DNA from: Streptomyces bacillaris
Lineage (GTDB): Bacteria; Actinomycetota; Actinomycetes; Streptomycetales; Streptomycetaceae
Direction: 5' to 3'
Assembly (NCBI RefSeq): GCF_003268675.1
Contig: NZ_CP029378.1
Coordinates: 2,480,001-2,544,000 of the forward strand
Length of the DNA: 64,000 nucleotides
Shown here: positions 1-8,565 of the stretch, in pieces
How positions within the stretch are numbered: the first letter of the stretch is position 1
Layout of the letters: every line of letters starts with the position of its first letter
Position numbers and translations under genes: made by a program
Notes under the pieces: model-generated
Databases searched by the model: none
Seen by the model: the letters and a program-made list of their open reading frames with translations, nothing else
Told to the model about the DNA's origin: nothing

Positions 1-940
1 GCAGCCGGCTCACGCTGACCACCCAAGGGTGCATCGTGTACGCGAGGTCGCCGGCCGGGGACGGGGTGAGCCCGATGCGGTGCAGCCGGGCGGCCGCTCC
101 CAGGGCGACGGCGGAGGGCAGCTCCATCCGGCGTACGCCGCTCAGCTCCTCGACCTCCTCCTGTTCGAGCCAGCCGTCGCAGCCGACCGCGAACTCCCCG
201 TCGATCCTCCCCAGGGCCGCGTACTCCAGGGCCGTCACCAGGTCCTCGACGTGGCAGAACTGCCAGGTGGGACGGGAACCGGCGACCACCAGGAGACGCG
301 GTGACTCGAAGTAGCGGGTCAGGGCGGTGTCGGTGCCGCCGACCAGGACGGTGGGGCGGACGACGGTGACGTTGAGCCCGGGGTGGGCGCGCGGCGCGCG
401 GCGGCCGAGCCGCTCGATCTCCAGGAGGTCACCGACGCCGGTGGCCTCGGCGGTGGCGCGCAGCTCGGCGTCCTCGGAGAGCGGCACGTCGTTGTCCGCG
501 AGCGCTCCGTAGACCATCGCGGAGGTGCACAGCACGACCCGGTGGACCCCGGCGGCGGCCGCGGCGGTGAGCACGGTCTGGGTGCCCCGCACGTTGTACG
601 CGGTACGGGCGGCGGGGTCGGTCTCCAGGTCGAGGTCGAGCGCCAGGTGGACGACGACGTCCGCGCCGCGCAGCTTCTCGGCGATGGCCGGGTCGCGGAC
701 GTCCAGGATGTGCCAGGTCGCCTCGGAGACCTCGCCGCGCCGCTCGTCGATCGCGATGACCTGCTTGATCTCGTCGGACGCGGCGAGGTGGGCGGTCAGC
801 AGCTCACCGACGCCGGTCGCGGCACCGGTGACCGCGACGACGGGGCCCCGGCTCCTGGGGCGTTTCTTCTCGGGCGTGCTTTCGGGCGAGGGGTCGGTCA
901 GGTTTCGCGCTGCGCGAACCTGCGGATCTGGGGAACTCAC
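1..940 (-). CDS. NAD(P)-binding SDR/epimerase-like protein (3' end outside window)
   Basis: The minus strand reads continuously from a GTG at 940 to the window edge, giving 313 residues with no stop. After a polar tail of about 33 residues there is a Rossmann glycine motif (TGAATGVG, residues 38-45). An Asp closing beta2 (AIDERR) and a DVRD motif follow, as in extended short-chain dehydrogenases and NAD-dependent epimerases. A Ser-rich segment with TSAMVYG is present, but the usual later catalytic Tyr-x-x-x-Lys is not visible: the matching region reads LLEIERL. It may therefore bind nucleotide without classic epimerase chemistry. It is divergent from the metalloprotease gene, with about 190 bases between them for both promoters. 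The substrate cannot be inferred. Confidence 0.8.
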   Translation of the reverse strand, partial: MSSPDPQVRAARNLTDPSPESTPEKKRPRSRGPVVAVTGAATGVGELLTAHLAASDEIKQVIAIDERRGEVSEATWHILDVRDPAIAEKLRGADVVVHLALDLDLETDPAARTAYNVRGTQTVLTAAAAAGVHRVVLCTSAMVYGALADNDVPLSEDAELRATAEATGVGDLLEIERLGRRAPRAHPGLNVTVVRPTVLVGGTDTALTRYFESPRLLVVAGSRPTWQFCHVEDLVTALEYAALGRIDGEFAVGCDGWLEQEEVEELSGVRRMELPSAVALGAAARLHRIGLTPSPAGDLAYTMHPWVVSVSRL

Positions 941-1130
941 CGGGCGTCTCCAGCGGTTGTCTTCAGTACGTACCCGAATGACGCGTACGTACCAGGTGGC
1001 GTCCATCCTGCCGCAGGCCGCGAGTCGGCGGAGCACTGAGGCCCGAAGCGGGCGTGGTGTCTACGCTGGATGGTGATGTCGGGCAGTCGCCGTCGGTTCG
1101 AGCCGACGGCCCTAGGAGCCGAGGAAACCC

Positions 1131-2600
1131 GTGAGTGACACCCCATTCGGATTCGGCCTTCCGCCGGAGGAGCCGGACGACGGCGACAAGGGCAAGAAGA
1201 AGGACCCCACCGAAGGTGGGCAGAGCGCGGGCGGGCCGGGGAACCCGTTCGGTTTCGGGCCGGGAGCGGGCGGCGACAACCCGTTCGCCGCAATGTTCGG
1301 CTCGATGAATCCGAACGATCTCGGCGCGGCCTTCCAGCAGCTCGGCCAGATGCTGAGCTACGAGGGCGGTCCCGTGAACTGGGACATGGCCAAGCAGATC
1401 GCCCGCCAGACCGTCTCGCAGGGCACCTCGGACGGCACCAAGGACGCGAGCGTCGGCCCGGCCGAGCGGACGGCGGTCGACGAGGCGCTGCGGCTGGCCG
1501 ACCTCTGGCTGGACGGGGTGACGTCGCTGCCCTCCGGTTCGGTCTCCACCGTGGCGTGGAGCCGCGCGGAGTGGGTCGAGGCGTCGCTGCCGGCCTGGCA
1601 GCAGCTGGTCGACCCGGTGGCCGAGCGGGTGGGCGCGGCGATGGGCGATGTGCTGCCCGAGGAGATGCAGGCCATGGCGGGCCCGCTGATCGGCATGATG
1701 CGGTCGATGGGCGGCGCCATGTTCGGCCAGCAGATCGGGCAGGCCGTGGGGGTGCTGGCCGGTGAGGTGGTCGGCTCCACGGACATCGGGCTGCCGCTGG
1801 GCCCGGCGGGCAAGGCCGCGCTCCTCCCGCTGAACGTGGCGCAGTTCGGCAAGGACCTCAGCGTCCCGCAGGACGAGGTACGGCTCTATCTGGCCCTGCG
1901 CGAGGCCGCCCACCAGCGGCTCTTCGCCCATGTGCCGTGGCTGCGCTCGCACCTGTTCGGCGCGGTCGAGTCGTACGCGCGGGGCATCAAGGTCGACACC
2001 GGCAAGCTGGAGGACGTGGTCGGGCAGTTCGACCCCTCGCACCCCGAGCAGCTGCAGGACGCCCTTCAGCAGGGCATGTTCCAGCCCGAGGACACGCCCG
2101 AGCAGAAGGCGTCCCTGGCCCGGCTGGAGACGGCTCTCGCGCTCGTCGAGGGCTGGGTGGACGCCGTGGTCCACGAGGCCGCGAAGTCCCGGCTGACCTC
2201 CTCGGACGCGCTGCGCGAGACCATGCGCCGGCGCCGTGCCTCCGGTGGTCCGGCCGAGCAGACGTTCGCCACGCTCATCGGCCTCCAGCTGCGCCCGCGC
2301 CGACTGCGGGACGCCTCGCGGCTGTGGGCCTCGCTCACCGACGCCCGGGGGCTGGAGGGCCGCGACGCGCTGTGGGCGCACCCGGACATGCTGCCGACCG
2401 CCCACGACCTGGACGACCCGGACGGCTTCGTCCACCACGAGCAGGCGGACTTCTCCGAGCTGGACAAGATGCTCGGCGAGGCGGCGAAGGGTCCGCAGAA
2501 GTCCACCGGGGGCGACAAGACCGTCGAGGGCGGCGAGAGCGCCGAGGACAAGGGCGACGAGGGCGGCACGGAGAACGGCAAGGACGGCCGCGACCGGTGA
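1131..2600 (+). CDS. Zincin_2/DUF2342-type putative zinc metalloprotease
   Basis: 489 residues from a GTG preceded by AGGAG about 14 bases upstream. The N-terminus is acidic and Gly/Pro/Phe-rich (TPFGFGLPPEEPDDGD), and the C-terminal 45 residues are a Lys/Glu/Gly tail. The core contains RLYLALREAAHQRLFAHVPWL with E258 and H261, which matches the metal-site region of the actinobacterial Zincin_2 family (putative hydrolase). I know of no proven substrate. The family commonly sits in this same chromosomal block in other actinomycetes. The stop overlaps the GTG of the next gene (GTGA), so the two are probably translationally coupled. No signal peptide is seen, so a cytoplasmic location is expected. 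Confidence 0.85.
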   Translation: MSDTPFGFGLPPEEPDDGDKGKKKDPTEGGQSAGGPGNPFGFGPGAGGDNPFAAMFGSMNPNDLGAAFQQLGQMLSYEGGPVNWDMAKQIARQTVSQGTSDGTKDASVGPAERTAVDEALRLADLWLDGVTSLPSGSVSTVAWSRAEWVEASLPAWQQLVDPVAERVGAAMGDVLPEEMQAMAGPLIGMMRSMGGAMFGQQIGQAVGVLAGEVVGSTDIGLPLGPAGKAALLPLNVAQFGKDLSVPQDEVRLYLALREAAHQRLFAHVPWLRSHLFGAVESYARGIKVDTGKLEDVVGQFDPSHPEQLQDALQQGMFQPEDTPEQKASLARLETALALVEGWVDAVVHEAAKSRLTSSDALRETMRRRRASGGPAEQTFATLIGLQLRPRRLRDASRLWASLTDARGLEGRDALWAHPDMLPTAHDLDDPDGFVHHEQADFSELDKMLGEAAKGPQKSTGGDKTVEGGESAEDKGDEGGTENGKDGRDR

Positions 2601-3139
2601 CGCTGCACGACGACGCCACCCTCGTACTGAAGGGTTACGCCCCTGGGGGCGAGGCAGGTGCTGACCAGGCGGAGCTGCGCCAGGCCTATCTGGACCATCT
2701 GGCGCTCCACGCCGACGGCATGTGGAAGGCGTGCGGGGCCGGGCATCTGACGGCCAGCGCCCTGGTGATCGACCCCGAGCGGGAGAAGGTGCTGCTCACC
2801 CTGCACCGCAAGCTGCGGATGTGGCTCCAGATGGGCGGGCACTGCGAGGAGCTGGACGCGACGCTGGAGGCGGCGGCGCTCCGGGAGGCGACGGAGGAGT
2901 CCGGCATCACGGGGCTCACCCTGCTGCCGGGCGGCCCGGTCCGGCTGGACCGGCATCCCATTCCGTCGCCGTGCCACTGGCACCTGGACGTGCAGTACGC
3001 GGCGCTGGCCCCGGCCGGGGCTGCGGAGCGGATCAGCGAGGAGTCGCTTGAGCTGCGCTGGTTCGGCTACGAGGAGGTGGCCTCGGTGGCCGACGCCTCC
3101 GTCGTACGGCTGCTGGAAGCGACGCGCGCACGGCTGTAG
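2597..3139 (+). CDS. Nudix hydrolase
   Basis: 180 residues starting at a GTG that overlaps the stop of the preceding protease gene. The Nudix core is clear (LREATEESGITG, about residues 98-109), with an upstream GGHCEELDATLE segment. The first Glu of the canonical box is replaced by Asp or shifted by one residue, so the box is slightly non-canonical. The family hydrolyses nucleoside diphosphates linked to another moiety, and the substrate here is unknown. The chosen start gives a typical Nudix length. A long perfect hairpin follows directly, so this ends the two-gene operon. Confidence 0.85.
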   Translation: MTLHDDATLVLKGYAPGGEAGADQAELRQAYLDHLALHADGMWKACGAGHLTASALVIDPEREKVLLTLHRKLRMWLQMGGHCEELDATLEAAALREATEESGITGLTLLPGGPVRLDRHPIPSPCHWHLDVQYAALAPAGAAERISEESLELRWFGYEEVASVADASVVRLLEATRARL

Positions 3140-3147
3140 CAGGTAGA

Positions 3148-3191
3148 CATGGGTAAGGGGCGGCCTCTCTGGAGGCCGCCCCTTACCCATG
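3148..3191. terminator. Bidirectional perfect-stem terminator
   Basis: A 20-bp perfect inverted repeat (3148-3167 with 3172-3191) with a 4-base loop lies between the convergent Nudix and AIM24 genes. There is no T-tract, which is usual for Streptomyces terminators. It can serve both strands. Confidence 0.85.
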
Positions 3192-3203
3192 TGCCGGTGC
3201 CGG

Positions 3204-3959
3204 TCAGTTCCAGGCGTTGTTCTGGTTCTGGCCGTGGGCGCCGTGCTGGCCCATGCCGAACTGCGCGCGGGCGCCCTGGCCGATCTGGGCGTTCTGCGGG
3301 GGCATGACCTCGCTCGGCTGGACCAGGGCGAAGCCCTGCCCGAGGAAGCTCAGCTCCCACCCCTCGCCGGTGTTGCCCCGGCGCCGGAAGACGCCGCTGG
3401 AGTGCGTCTGGGCCTGCATCTGCACCCGCAGGGCGCTGGACCAGGCCACGATGGCGTCGGCGTCCACGTTGACGTACTTGTCGGGCGTGACCTGCATCAT
3501 CAGGGGCTGGCCGGAGGTCATGAGGGCGACCTTGCCGGTACCGGTGATGTTGAGCTGGTACTTGCCGCTGCCGGAGATCCCGTACTGGCTGTCCACCGCG
3601 ATGACCTCGGTGTGCAGCGAGGAGTCGAGCGCGAGGACGTAGGCGCTGTCGACGGTCATCCCCTCGCGGTCGACGTCCACGACGTGGATGTACTGGGCGA
3701 GGTTGGCGAAGTAGACGGTCCCCTGGCCGGAGACGCGCATCAGGTCCAGGCCCTCACCGGTGTGGGCGCGGGCCCGGCGCTGGTTCTGCGACTGGTACTC
3801 GCCGTCGAAGTCCATCAGCCCCTGGTAGGCGACCATGGCGCCCTTGCGGGCGAGGATGTCGTCCTGCCCGGTGAGCGCCACCCGCAGGAGCTGCGGGTTC
3901 TGGATCGTGTACCGGTCCTGGGACTGCTGCTCGGTGTGGTTGAAAAGCGGACTCTGCAT
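3204..3959 (-). CDS. AIM24 family protein (third gene of TerD-AIM24 cluster)
   Basis: 251 residues from an ATG at 3959. The sequence is a beta-rich AIM24 (TRAP-like) fold: ARKGAMVAYQGLMDF near the start, GSGKYQLNITGTGKVAL in the middle and GFALVQPSEV near the end. A Gln/Asn/Gly-rich tail (MGQHGAHGQNQNNAWN) follows. AIM24 proteins take their name from a yeast mitochondrial factor, and their bacterial function is unknown. Fourteen bases separate it from a second AIM24 gene on the same strand, and all three genes of the cluster look like one operon read from about 6300. No signal peptide or transmembrane segment is visible. Confidence 0.85.
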   Translation of the reverse strand: MQSPLFNHTEQQSQDRYTIQNPQLLRVALTGQDDILARKGAMVAYQGLMDFDGEYQSQNQRRARAHTGEGLDLMRVSGQGTVYFANLAQYIHVVDVDREGMTVDSAYVLALDSSLHTEVIAVDSQYGISGSGKYQLNITGTGKVALMTSGQPLMMQVTPDKYVNVDADAIVAWSSALRVQMQAQTHSSGVFRRRGNTGEGWELSFLGQGFALVQPSEVMPPQNAQIGQGARAQFGMGQHGAHGQNQNNAWN

Positions 3960-3973
3960 GGTGTTCCCTCCCC

Positions 3974-4654
3974 TCAGTTCCGGACCCGCAGGCGGTCCGT
4001 ACTGTCCTCGCTCGGCTGGACGACGACGATGCCCTCCCCGGAGAAGGCCATCTGGTACGCCTCGCCGCTGCCGCGGCCGATCAGGGCCCCGGCCTTGAAG
4101 CTGCGCTTCCCCTTGACCTTGAGGTTGGTGGACCAGGCGACGAGCGCGTCCGGGTCGACGTACGTCTCGTCCTCGCCGCGTCCGCAGTCGACGACGATCG
4201 GGGTGCCCCGGGAGGTGATGGCGACCCATCCGGTGCCCTGGACGGCGACGTTCCACAGGCCCTGTCCGGCGAACTTGGCCATTCCCTTGACCCGCTCGAC
4301 GCCCCAGGTGAGGTGGGCGTCGAAGGCGAGGAGGTTGGTGCCGTTGACCGAGATGGACTCGTTGTTCAGGTTGAGGACGACCACGTCGGCGCCGTAGTCG
4401 GCGAGGTAGAGCAGCCCGTCGCCGGAGCACTTCATGACGGGTGCGCCCTCGCCGGTGATCCACTGGGAGGCGACCTGCCGGGCGGCGGGCGGATTGGGCT
4501 CGTACTGGATGAACCCCTCGTACGCCACCATCGAGCCGGTGCGCGCGTAGAGGTCCTGTCCCGAGGCCATGGCGACCTTGAGCATGGCCGAACCGTGGTT
4601 CTCCATACGGGCCGTGACGGGGGTCGGGGCGTAGCCCGCGAGTTGCTGGTTCAT
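3974..4654 (-). CDS. AIM24 family protein (second gene of cluster)
   Basis: 226 residues from an ATG at 4654. It shows the same repeats as its neighbours: YARTGSMVAYEGFIQYEP, SGDGLLYLADYGADVVVL, GLWNVAVQGTGWVAI and GIVVVQPSEDS. It is paralogous to the downstream 251-residue protein and to the C-terminal half of the upstream TerD fusion. The 11-base gap to the upstream gene's stop supports co-transcription. The role is unknown; a cytoplasmic scaffold or lipid-associated function is only a guess. Confidence 0.85.
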   Translation of the reverse strand: MNQQLAGYAPTPVTARMENHGSAMLKVAMASGQDLYARTGSMVAYEGFIQYEPNPPAARQVASQWITGEGAPVMKCSGDGLLYLADYGADVVVLNLNNESISVNGTNLLAFDAHLTWGVERVKGMAKFAGQGLWNVAVQGTGWVAITSRGTPIVVDCGRGEDETYVDPDALVAWSTNLKVKGKRSFKAGALIGRGSGEAYQMAFSGEGIVVVQPSEDSTDRLRVRN

Positions 4655-4665
4655 GACGGGCTCCC

Positions 4666-6297
4666 TCAGACCTCGTAGGGCTGGACGACGATGAAGTTGC
4701 CGGGCGCTCCCCGGAACTGGAGGTTCACGGTCTCGCCGCTGTGCCCCGGGTACGCGTTGCGGCGCAGCCGGACCTGGCTGGATACGATCACCTGGGAGGC
4801 GGCCGACCAGGCCACCACCGCGTTGCAGTCGGCGAACGTGGTGGGGGTGACCGGCAGGACGACCGGGGTGCCATGGGTCTTGATGACCACGGTGCCGGTG
4901 CCCTGGAACTGCATGGTGAACAGGGCGCCGCCGGGGATGCCGTGCCCCTCGACCCGGCGCACCTCGTACTGGAGGGACTCGTCGAAGGCGAGGACGCTCT
5001 CGGCGGAGACGCAGATGGCGTCGCCCTGCAGCTCGATCGGGTGCAGATACGAGCCTTCCTCGGCGAGGAAGACCTGGCCGCGGCCGGTACACCGCATCAG
5101 CTGCATCTCCTGGCCGGTGGCGTTGCCGACGACCCGGCCGACGAATCCGGCGCCCTTGTAGCCGAAGTCCACCTTGCCCTGGTACATCACCATGCTGCCC
5201 TGGCGGGCCAGCACCCCGGCGCCGCCCATGGTCAGGTCGACCCGCATGAGCTGCTGGTTCTGCGGGGTCCAGCGCTGCCCGGTGGCGGTCTCCTTGTAAA
5301 GCTGGAGGGCCGCGTGCAGCCCGGCACCGGCCGCCGGAAGGCCCTGCGGCACACCTTGGGGCGCGCCGGGGGGATGCTGCCCGAAGGGAGCGGGCTGGCC
5401 GTACGGGGCCGGGGCGGGCTGGCCGTAGGGCGGCGTGGGCGCGGGCGGGGCGGGCTGACCGGGGTGCTGGCCCGGGATCTGCCCCGGGACCTGGCCGAGC
5501 TGCGGCTGCGGGGGCTGGGGAGGCTGGTGGCCGGGCTGGCCGTACGGGGCCGGGGCCGGGGGCGCCTGTGGGGTGAGCGGCGCCGCGATGGTGGGCGCCG
5601 CGTGCATCGGCTGCTGCGGTGCGGGGGCGGGTGCGGGCGGGGCGCCGAAGGACGGTGCGGGCTGCGGGGCCTGGGGTGCGGGCGGGGCCGCGAAGGCCGG
5701 GGGCGCGGTGGCCTGGGCCGGCGGGGCGAACCCGGGGGCCGCCTGCGGGGCCGCCGGGGCCTCTTCCTCCTCGGCGACCTCGCCGCCGAAGTTCTTCAGG
5801 AGCGCTTCGAGGCCGCCGTCGAAGCCCTGGCCGACGGCGGCGAAGCGCCAGACGTCCTTCAGGTAGAAGTCACCGAGCATCACCGCGCGCTCGGTGGTGA
5901 ACTCCGAGCCGGTGAAGGCGTACCGGACCACCTCTTCGCCACCGGCGACGATCCGGATGTACCCGGGGCCGACCTGGGACATCTGTCCGGGACCGTCGAT
6001 CGTCGCGGTGAAGGAGAGCTTCTGGATGGCGGCCGGGATGCGGTCGAGCGTGACGCGGAAGGACTCGGTGTCGCCGGACTGCGCGCCGAGGAGCTGAATC
6101 GACTCCTCGGGTGATTTCGGCTGATTGAAGAAGATGAAGTACCGGTCGTCCGAGAGCTGCTCGTTGGCGTCCAGACCGAAGCAGCTGATGTCGAAGGTCA
6201 GTCCAGGGGCGGCGATCTGCACACCTACGTACAGATCTGTCCCCGGTGTGAGATCACTGAGCTTGGCCTTGTGGCCTCGTTGGAATTCCCTGGCCAT
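4666..6297 (-). CDS. TerD domain-AIM24 fusion protein
   Basis: 543 residues from an ATG at 6297 (MAREFQRGHKAKL). Residues 1 to about 175 are a TerD-type calcium-binding stress domain (GLTFDISCFGLDANEQLSDDRYFIFFNQ and later RYAFTGSEFTTERAVMLGDFYL). An acidic patch and about 150 residues of Pro/Ala/Gln-rich linker follow. The C-terminal ~190 residues are an AIM24 domain (LARQGSMVMYQGKVDF, FIVVQPYEV). TerD proteins belong to tellurite and chemical-stress operons, but no TerB, TerC or TerZ genes are nearby. As first gene of a three-gene operon it may recruit the two stand-alone AIM24 proteins. In-frame starts exist upstream but would add a basic extension without TerD homology. Confidence 0.85.
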   Translation of the reverse strand: MAREFQRGHKAKLSDLTPGTDLYVGVQIAAPGLTFDISCFGLDANEQLSDDRYFIFFNQPKSPEESIQLLGAQSGDTESFRVTLDRIPAAIQKLSFTATIDGPGQMSQVGPGYIRIVAGGEEVVRYAFTGSEFTTERAVMLGDFYLKDVWRFAAVGQGFDGGLEALLKNFGGEVAEEEEAPAAPQAAPGFAPPAQATAPPAFAAPPAPQAPQPAPSFGAPPAPAPAPQQPMHAAPTIAAPLTPQAPPAPAPYGQPGHQPPQPPQPQLGQVPGQIPGQHPGQPAPPAPTPPYGQPAPAPYGQPAPFGQHPPGAPQGVPQGLPAAGAGLHAALQLYKETATGQRWTPQNQQLMRVDLTMGGAGVLARQGSMVMYQGKVDFGYKGAGFVGRVVGNATGQEMQLMRCTGRGQVFLAEEGSYLHPIELQGDAICVSAESVLAFDESLQYEVRRVEGHGIPGGALFTMQFQGTGTVVIKTHGTPVVLPVTPTTFADCNAVVAWSAASQVIVSSQVRLRRNAYPGHSGETVNLQFRGAPGNFIVVQPYEV

Positions 6298-6417
6298 ACG
6301 TAACGACCGTCCCCCATCCCGAAGGTGAATGCGTCGCGTCAGGCTAACCGCAAACCGCGACATCCGGCCAAGCCGGTACACACCCGGTACAGAACCACCG
6401 GACGCGGCCCTCCGGGC

Positions 6418-7041
6418 TCACTCCTCGGGTGCGGTCGGCGGCTGAGGCAGCTGATCGGCGGCCACCACTCCTTCGAGGTAGCCGCGGGCCCGCTCGGTGC
6501 GCGGGTACGCCTCCAGCAGCCGCCAGAAATCCGGGCCGTGGCCGGGGACGAGCAGATGGGCCAGCTCATGGAGGAGTACGTAGTCGACGACGTACTCCGG
6601 CATGCCCTGGAGCCGGTGCGAGAGCCGGATGCTGCCCTCGGCGGGGGTGCACGAGCCCCAGCGGGTGTTCTGGTTGGTCACCCAGCGCACCGAGGCGGGC
6701 CGGGCCCTGCCGTCGAAGAACTGGGCGGACAGCCGCTCGGCCCGCTCCGTCAGCTCGGTGTCCCCGAGGACCCGCTTGCTCTCCTGGGCCGCGAGCTTGT
6801 CGAGCATCACGCCCACCCAGCGCCGCTCCTCCGCCTCCGACATCCGGGCGGGGATGAGCACGATCGTGCGGCCGCCCTCCCGGTACGCGGAGACGGATTT
6901 CCTGCGCCGGGTGCTCCTGCGGACCTCGACCGCGCCGGCCACCGAGGCGCGGGGCGCACGGGTGGCCGTATCGGGCTGCTGGCTCACGGCGCTGCGCGCG
7001 GGGGTCTCCCCGACGACGCCGGGTGACGGGTCTGCGGGCAC
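6418..7041 (-). CDS. YgjP/M48-type metallopeptidase
   Basis: 207 residues. The first ~55 are polar and basic. The rest is the YgjP-like (WLM clan) metallopeptidase fold, with RWGSCTPAEGSIRLSHRL and the zinc motif HELAH (VLLHELAHLLVPGHGPDFW), where a downstream Gly-His could complete the site. Such proteins are predicted cytoplasmic zinc peptidases of unknown substrate. It is divergent from the ThiF-like gene, with about 290 bases between them. The first 40 residues are less certain because an internal start would also fit. Confidence 0.85.
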   Translation of the reverse strand: MPADPSPGVVGETPARSAVSQQPDTATRAPRASVAGAVEVRRSTRRRKSVSAYREGGRTIVLIPARMSEAEERRWVGVMLDKLAAQESKRVLGDTELTERAERLSAQFFDGRARPASVRWVTNQNTRWGSCTPAEGSIRLSHRLQGMPEYVVDYVLLHELAHLLVPGHGPDFWRLLEAYPRTERARGYLEGVVAADQLPQPPTAPEE

Positions 7042-7332
7042 GCCTCGACGTTACCCGCTGCCCGTGGGGGAAGTCCCGCCTCCGGGTCCGTTCACCACCG
7101 ATCCCCTCCACTCCCTTCCAGGACGCGCACCATGTCCGCCCCAGGTCGCGCACCGTGTTCGCTCCGTGACCCGCACCATGCCTGCCACATGCCCCCCCCA
7201 TTTGAATGACTAATAACCCCTGCCTGTGGATAACTCCGCGCACGCTCCGTCGCCGGGGAGCATGCTGGCCATGGCTCGACGCGGCCGGGGACCTCCCGGG
7301 CACGCGGTCACGCAACCGATCGGGGGAGAGCC
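7042..7332. other. Divergent intergenic region, 291 bases
   Basis: Non-coding region between the YgjP-type peptidase and the ThiF-like gene. It must hold both promoters. It includes a local AT-rich stretch (tgaatgactaataacc near 7204) that stands out from the surrounding GC, but no confident -35/-10 pair could be assigned. Confidence 0.4.
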
Positions 7333-8502
7333 GTGCGTCTCGGGGGAGAAGTCCTGCATCCGATGCTGAAGCCCGCACTGCGCCGGGCATGGCGCGGACG
7401 GAACACCGTGCAGTTCGGGGTGACCCCCGCGCACGCGGTGACGCTGGGTCCGGTGGACATCGCGACGGGCAGCTTCCTGGAGCTGCTCGACGGGACGCGC
7501 GGGCTGCCGCTGCTGCGCGAGGAGGCCCGGGCCCTGGACCTGTCGGACCGTCATGTGAACGTCCTGGTAAGGCGGCTGGCGGAGGCGGGGCTGCTCGACG
7601 ATCCCCGGGCCGTCGGGCCGCAGGCGGAGATCCTGCGCCACCGGGCCGAGGTGATGGAGCGCCAACGTCCCGATGTGGCCTCGCTCTCCGTCGTGCATCC
7701 CGGGCCGGGTGAGGGGCTGCGCCGGATGGCGGCCCGGCGGGCTATGCGGGTCCAGGTGCGGGGCGCGGGGCGGGTCGGGGCGTCGATCGCGGCGGTGCTG
7801 TCCGGCTCGGGGGTGGGCCATGTGGAGGTGCTGGACGGGGGCCGGGCGGAGCCGGGGGACGTGGCACCGGCCGGGCTTCCGCCCGAGGCCGTGGGGGAAC
7901 GGCGCGATGTGGCGGCCCGTCGGCTCGTCCGCCGGGCCGCCCCGGGGCCGGCGCCCAGGGCGGGCGGGGAGGAGCGGGGCGCGGCGGGCGCGCCGCCCGG
8001 TCTGTCACTGATCGTCGTCGCGCCCCGGGACGGGCTCTCGGTGTACGCGCCGGTGCCTGACACCGCCTCCCCCTGGATCGCGTCCGGCACCCCTCATCTC
8101 TATGCGGGGGTGATCGAGGCGACGGGGGTGGTCGGGCCACTCGTGCTCCCGGGCGGCACGGGGTGCGCGGGGTGTCTGGAGCTGCACCGCGCGGACCGGG
8201 ATTCGCAGTGGCCCCGGATGCTGGCGCAGTGGCGTTCGGGGCGGCGGGGTGCGGCGGTGCCCGCCTGCGATCTGGGGCTGGCCACGGCGGTCGCCGGTCT
8301 CGCGGCGGCCCATGCCCTGGCTTTCCTGGACGGGGAGTTGCCGGCCAGCACCGGGGTGCGCTGGGAGGCGGCGCTGCCCCTGCTGGAGTGGCGGAGCGAG
8401 CGGATCGGCCCGCATGTCGACTGCAGTTGCGGAGCGGCCGAGCGCCGCCGGGGGGCGGGGGCCTCCGGGGACCGTCCGGCGCAGGACACAATGGCCGGGT
8501 GA
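7333..8502 (+). CDS. ThiF/E1-like protein related to TOMM leader-binding proteins (orphan)
   Basis: 389 residues from a GTG behind GGGGGAGA. The first ~105 residues (MLKPALRRAWRGRNTVQFGV onward) resemble the winged-helix region of actinobacterial ocin-ThiF-like proteins, annotated as TOMM precursor leader-binding. A Rossmann segment follows (RGAGRVGASIAAVLSGSGVG, VLDGGRAEPGDV). Cys pairs GCAGC and DCSCG could bind zinc. There is no YcaO cyclodehydratase, dehydrogenase or precursor peptide nearby, so this looks like the conserved stand-alone member rather than part of a RiPP cluster. The usual E1 arginine finger and catalytic Cys are not obvious. It precedes an ABC1 kinase on the same strand, with 63 bases between. 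Confidence 0.7.
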   Translation: MRLGGEVLHPMLKPALRRAWRGRNTVQFGVTPAHAVTLGPVDIATGSFLELLDGTRGLPLLREEARALDLSDRHVNVLVRRLAEAGLLDDPRAVGPQAEILRHRAEVMERQRPDVASLSVVHPGPGEGLRRMAARRAMRVQVRGAGRVGASIAAVLSGSGVGHVEVLDGGRAEPGDVAPAGLPPEAVGERRDVAARRLVRRAAPGPAPRAGGEERGAAGAPPGLSLIVVAPRDGLSVYAPVPDTASPWIASGTPHLYAGVIEATGVVGPLVLPGGTGCAGCLELHRADRDSQWPRMLAQWRSGRRGAAVPACDLGLATAVAGLAAAHALAFLDGELPASTGVRWEAALPLLEWRSERIGPHVDCSCGAAERRRGAGASGDRPAQDTMAG

Positions 8503-8565
8503 CCGCAGCCGACGGGTGATGCCGGAGGACCGGGCGGCACGGCAGTCTGGGAACTGGAGGGGCAC

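Noticed and set aside
963..2438. Very long open frame antisense to the Zincin_2 protease gene
   Set aside because: A GC-rich shadow: Arg/Leu/Gly-rich translation with no homology, opposite a well-supported gene. The same applies to long antisense frames over AdnAB, UvrD2, the S33 peptidases and the DEAD-box helicase.
4666..6297. Tellurite resistance operon
   Set aside because: Only a TerD domain is present. TerB, TerC, TerZ and TerW are absent, so the name would mislead.
7333..8502. Possible RiPP (TOMM) biosynthetic cluster
   Set aside because: Only the ThiF-like protein is present. No YcaO, dehydrogenase, protease or precursor peptide could be found on either side.
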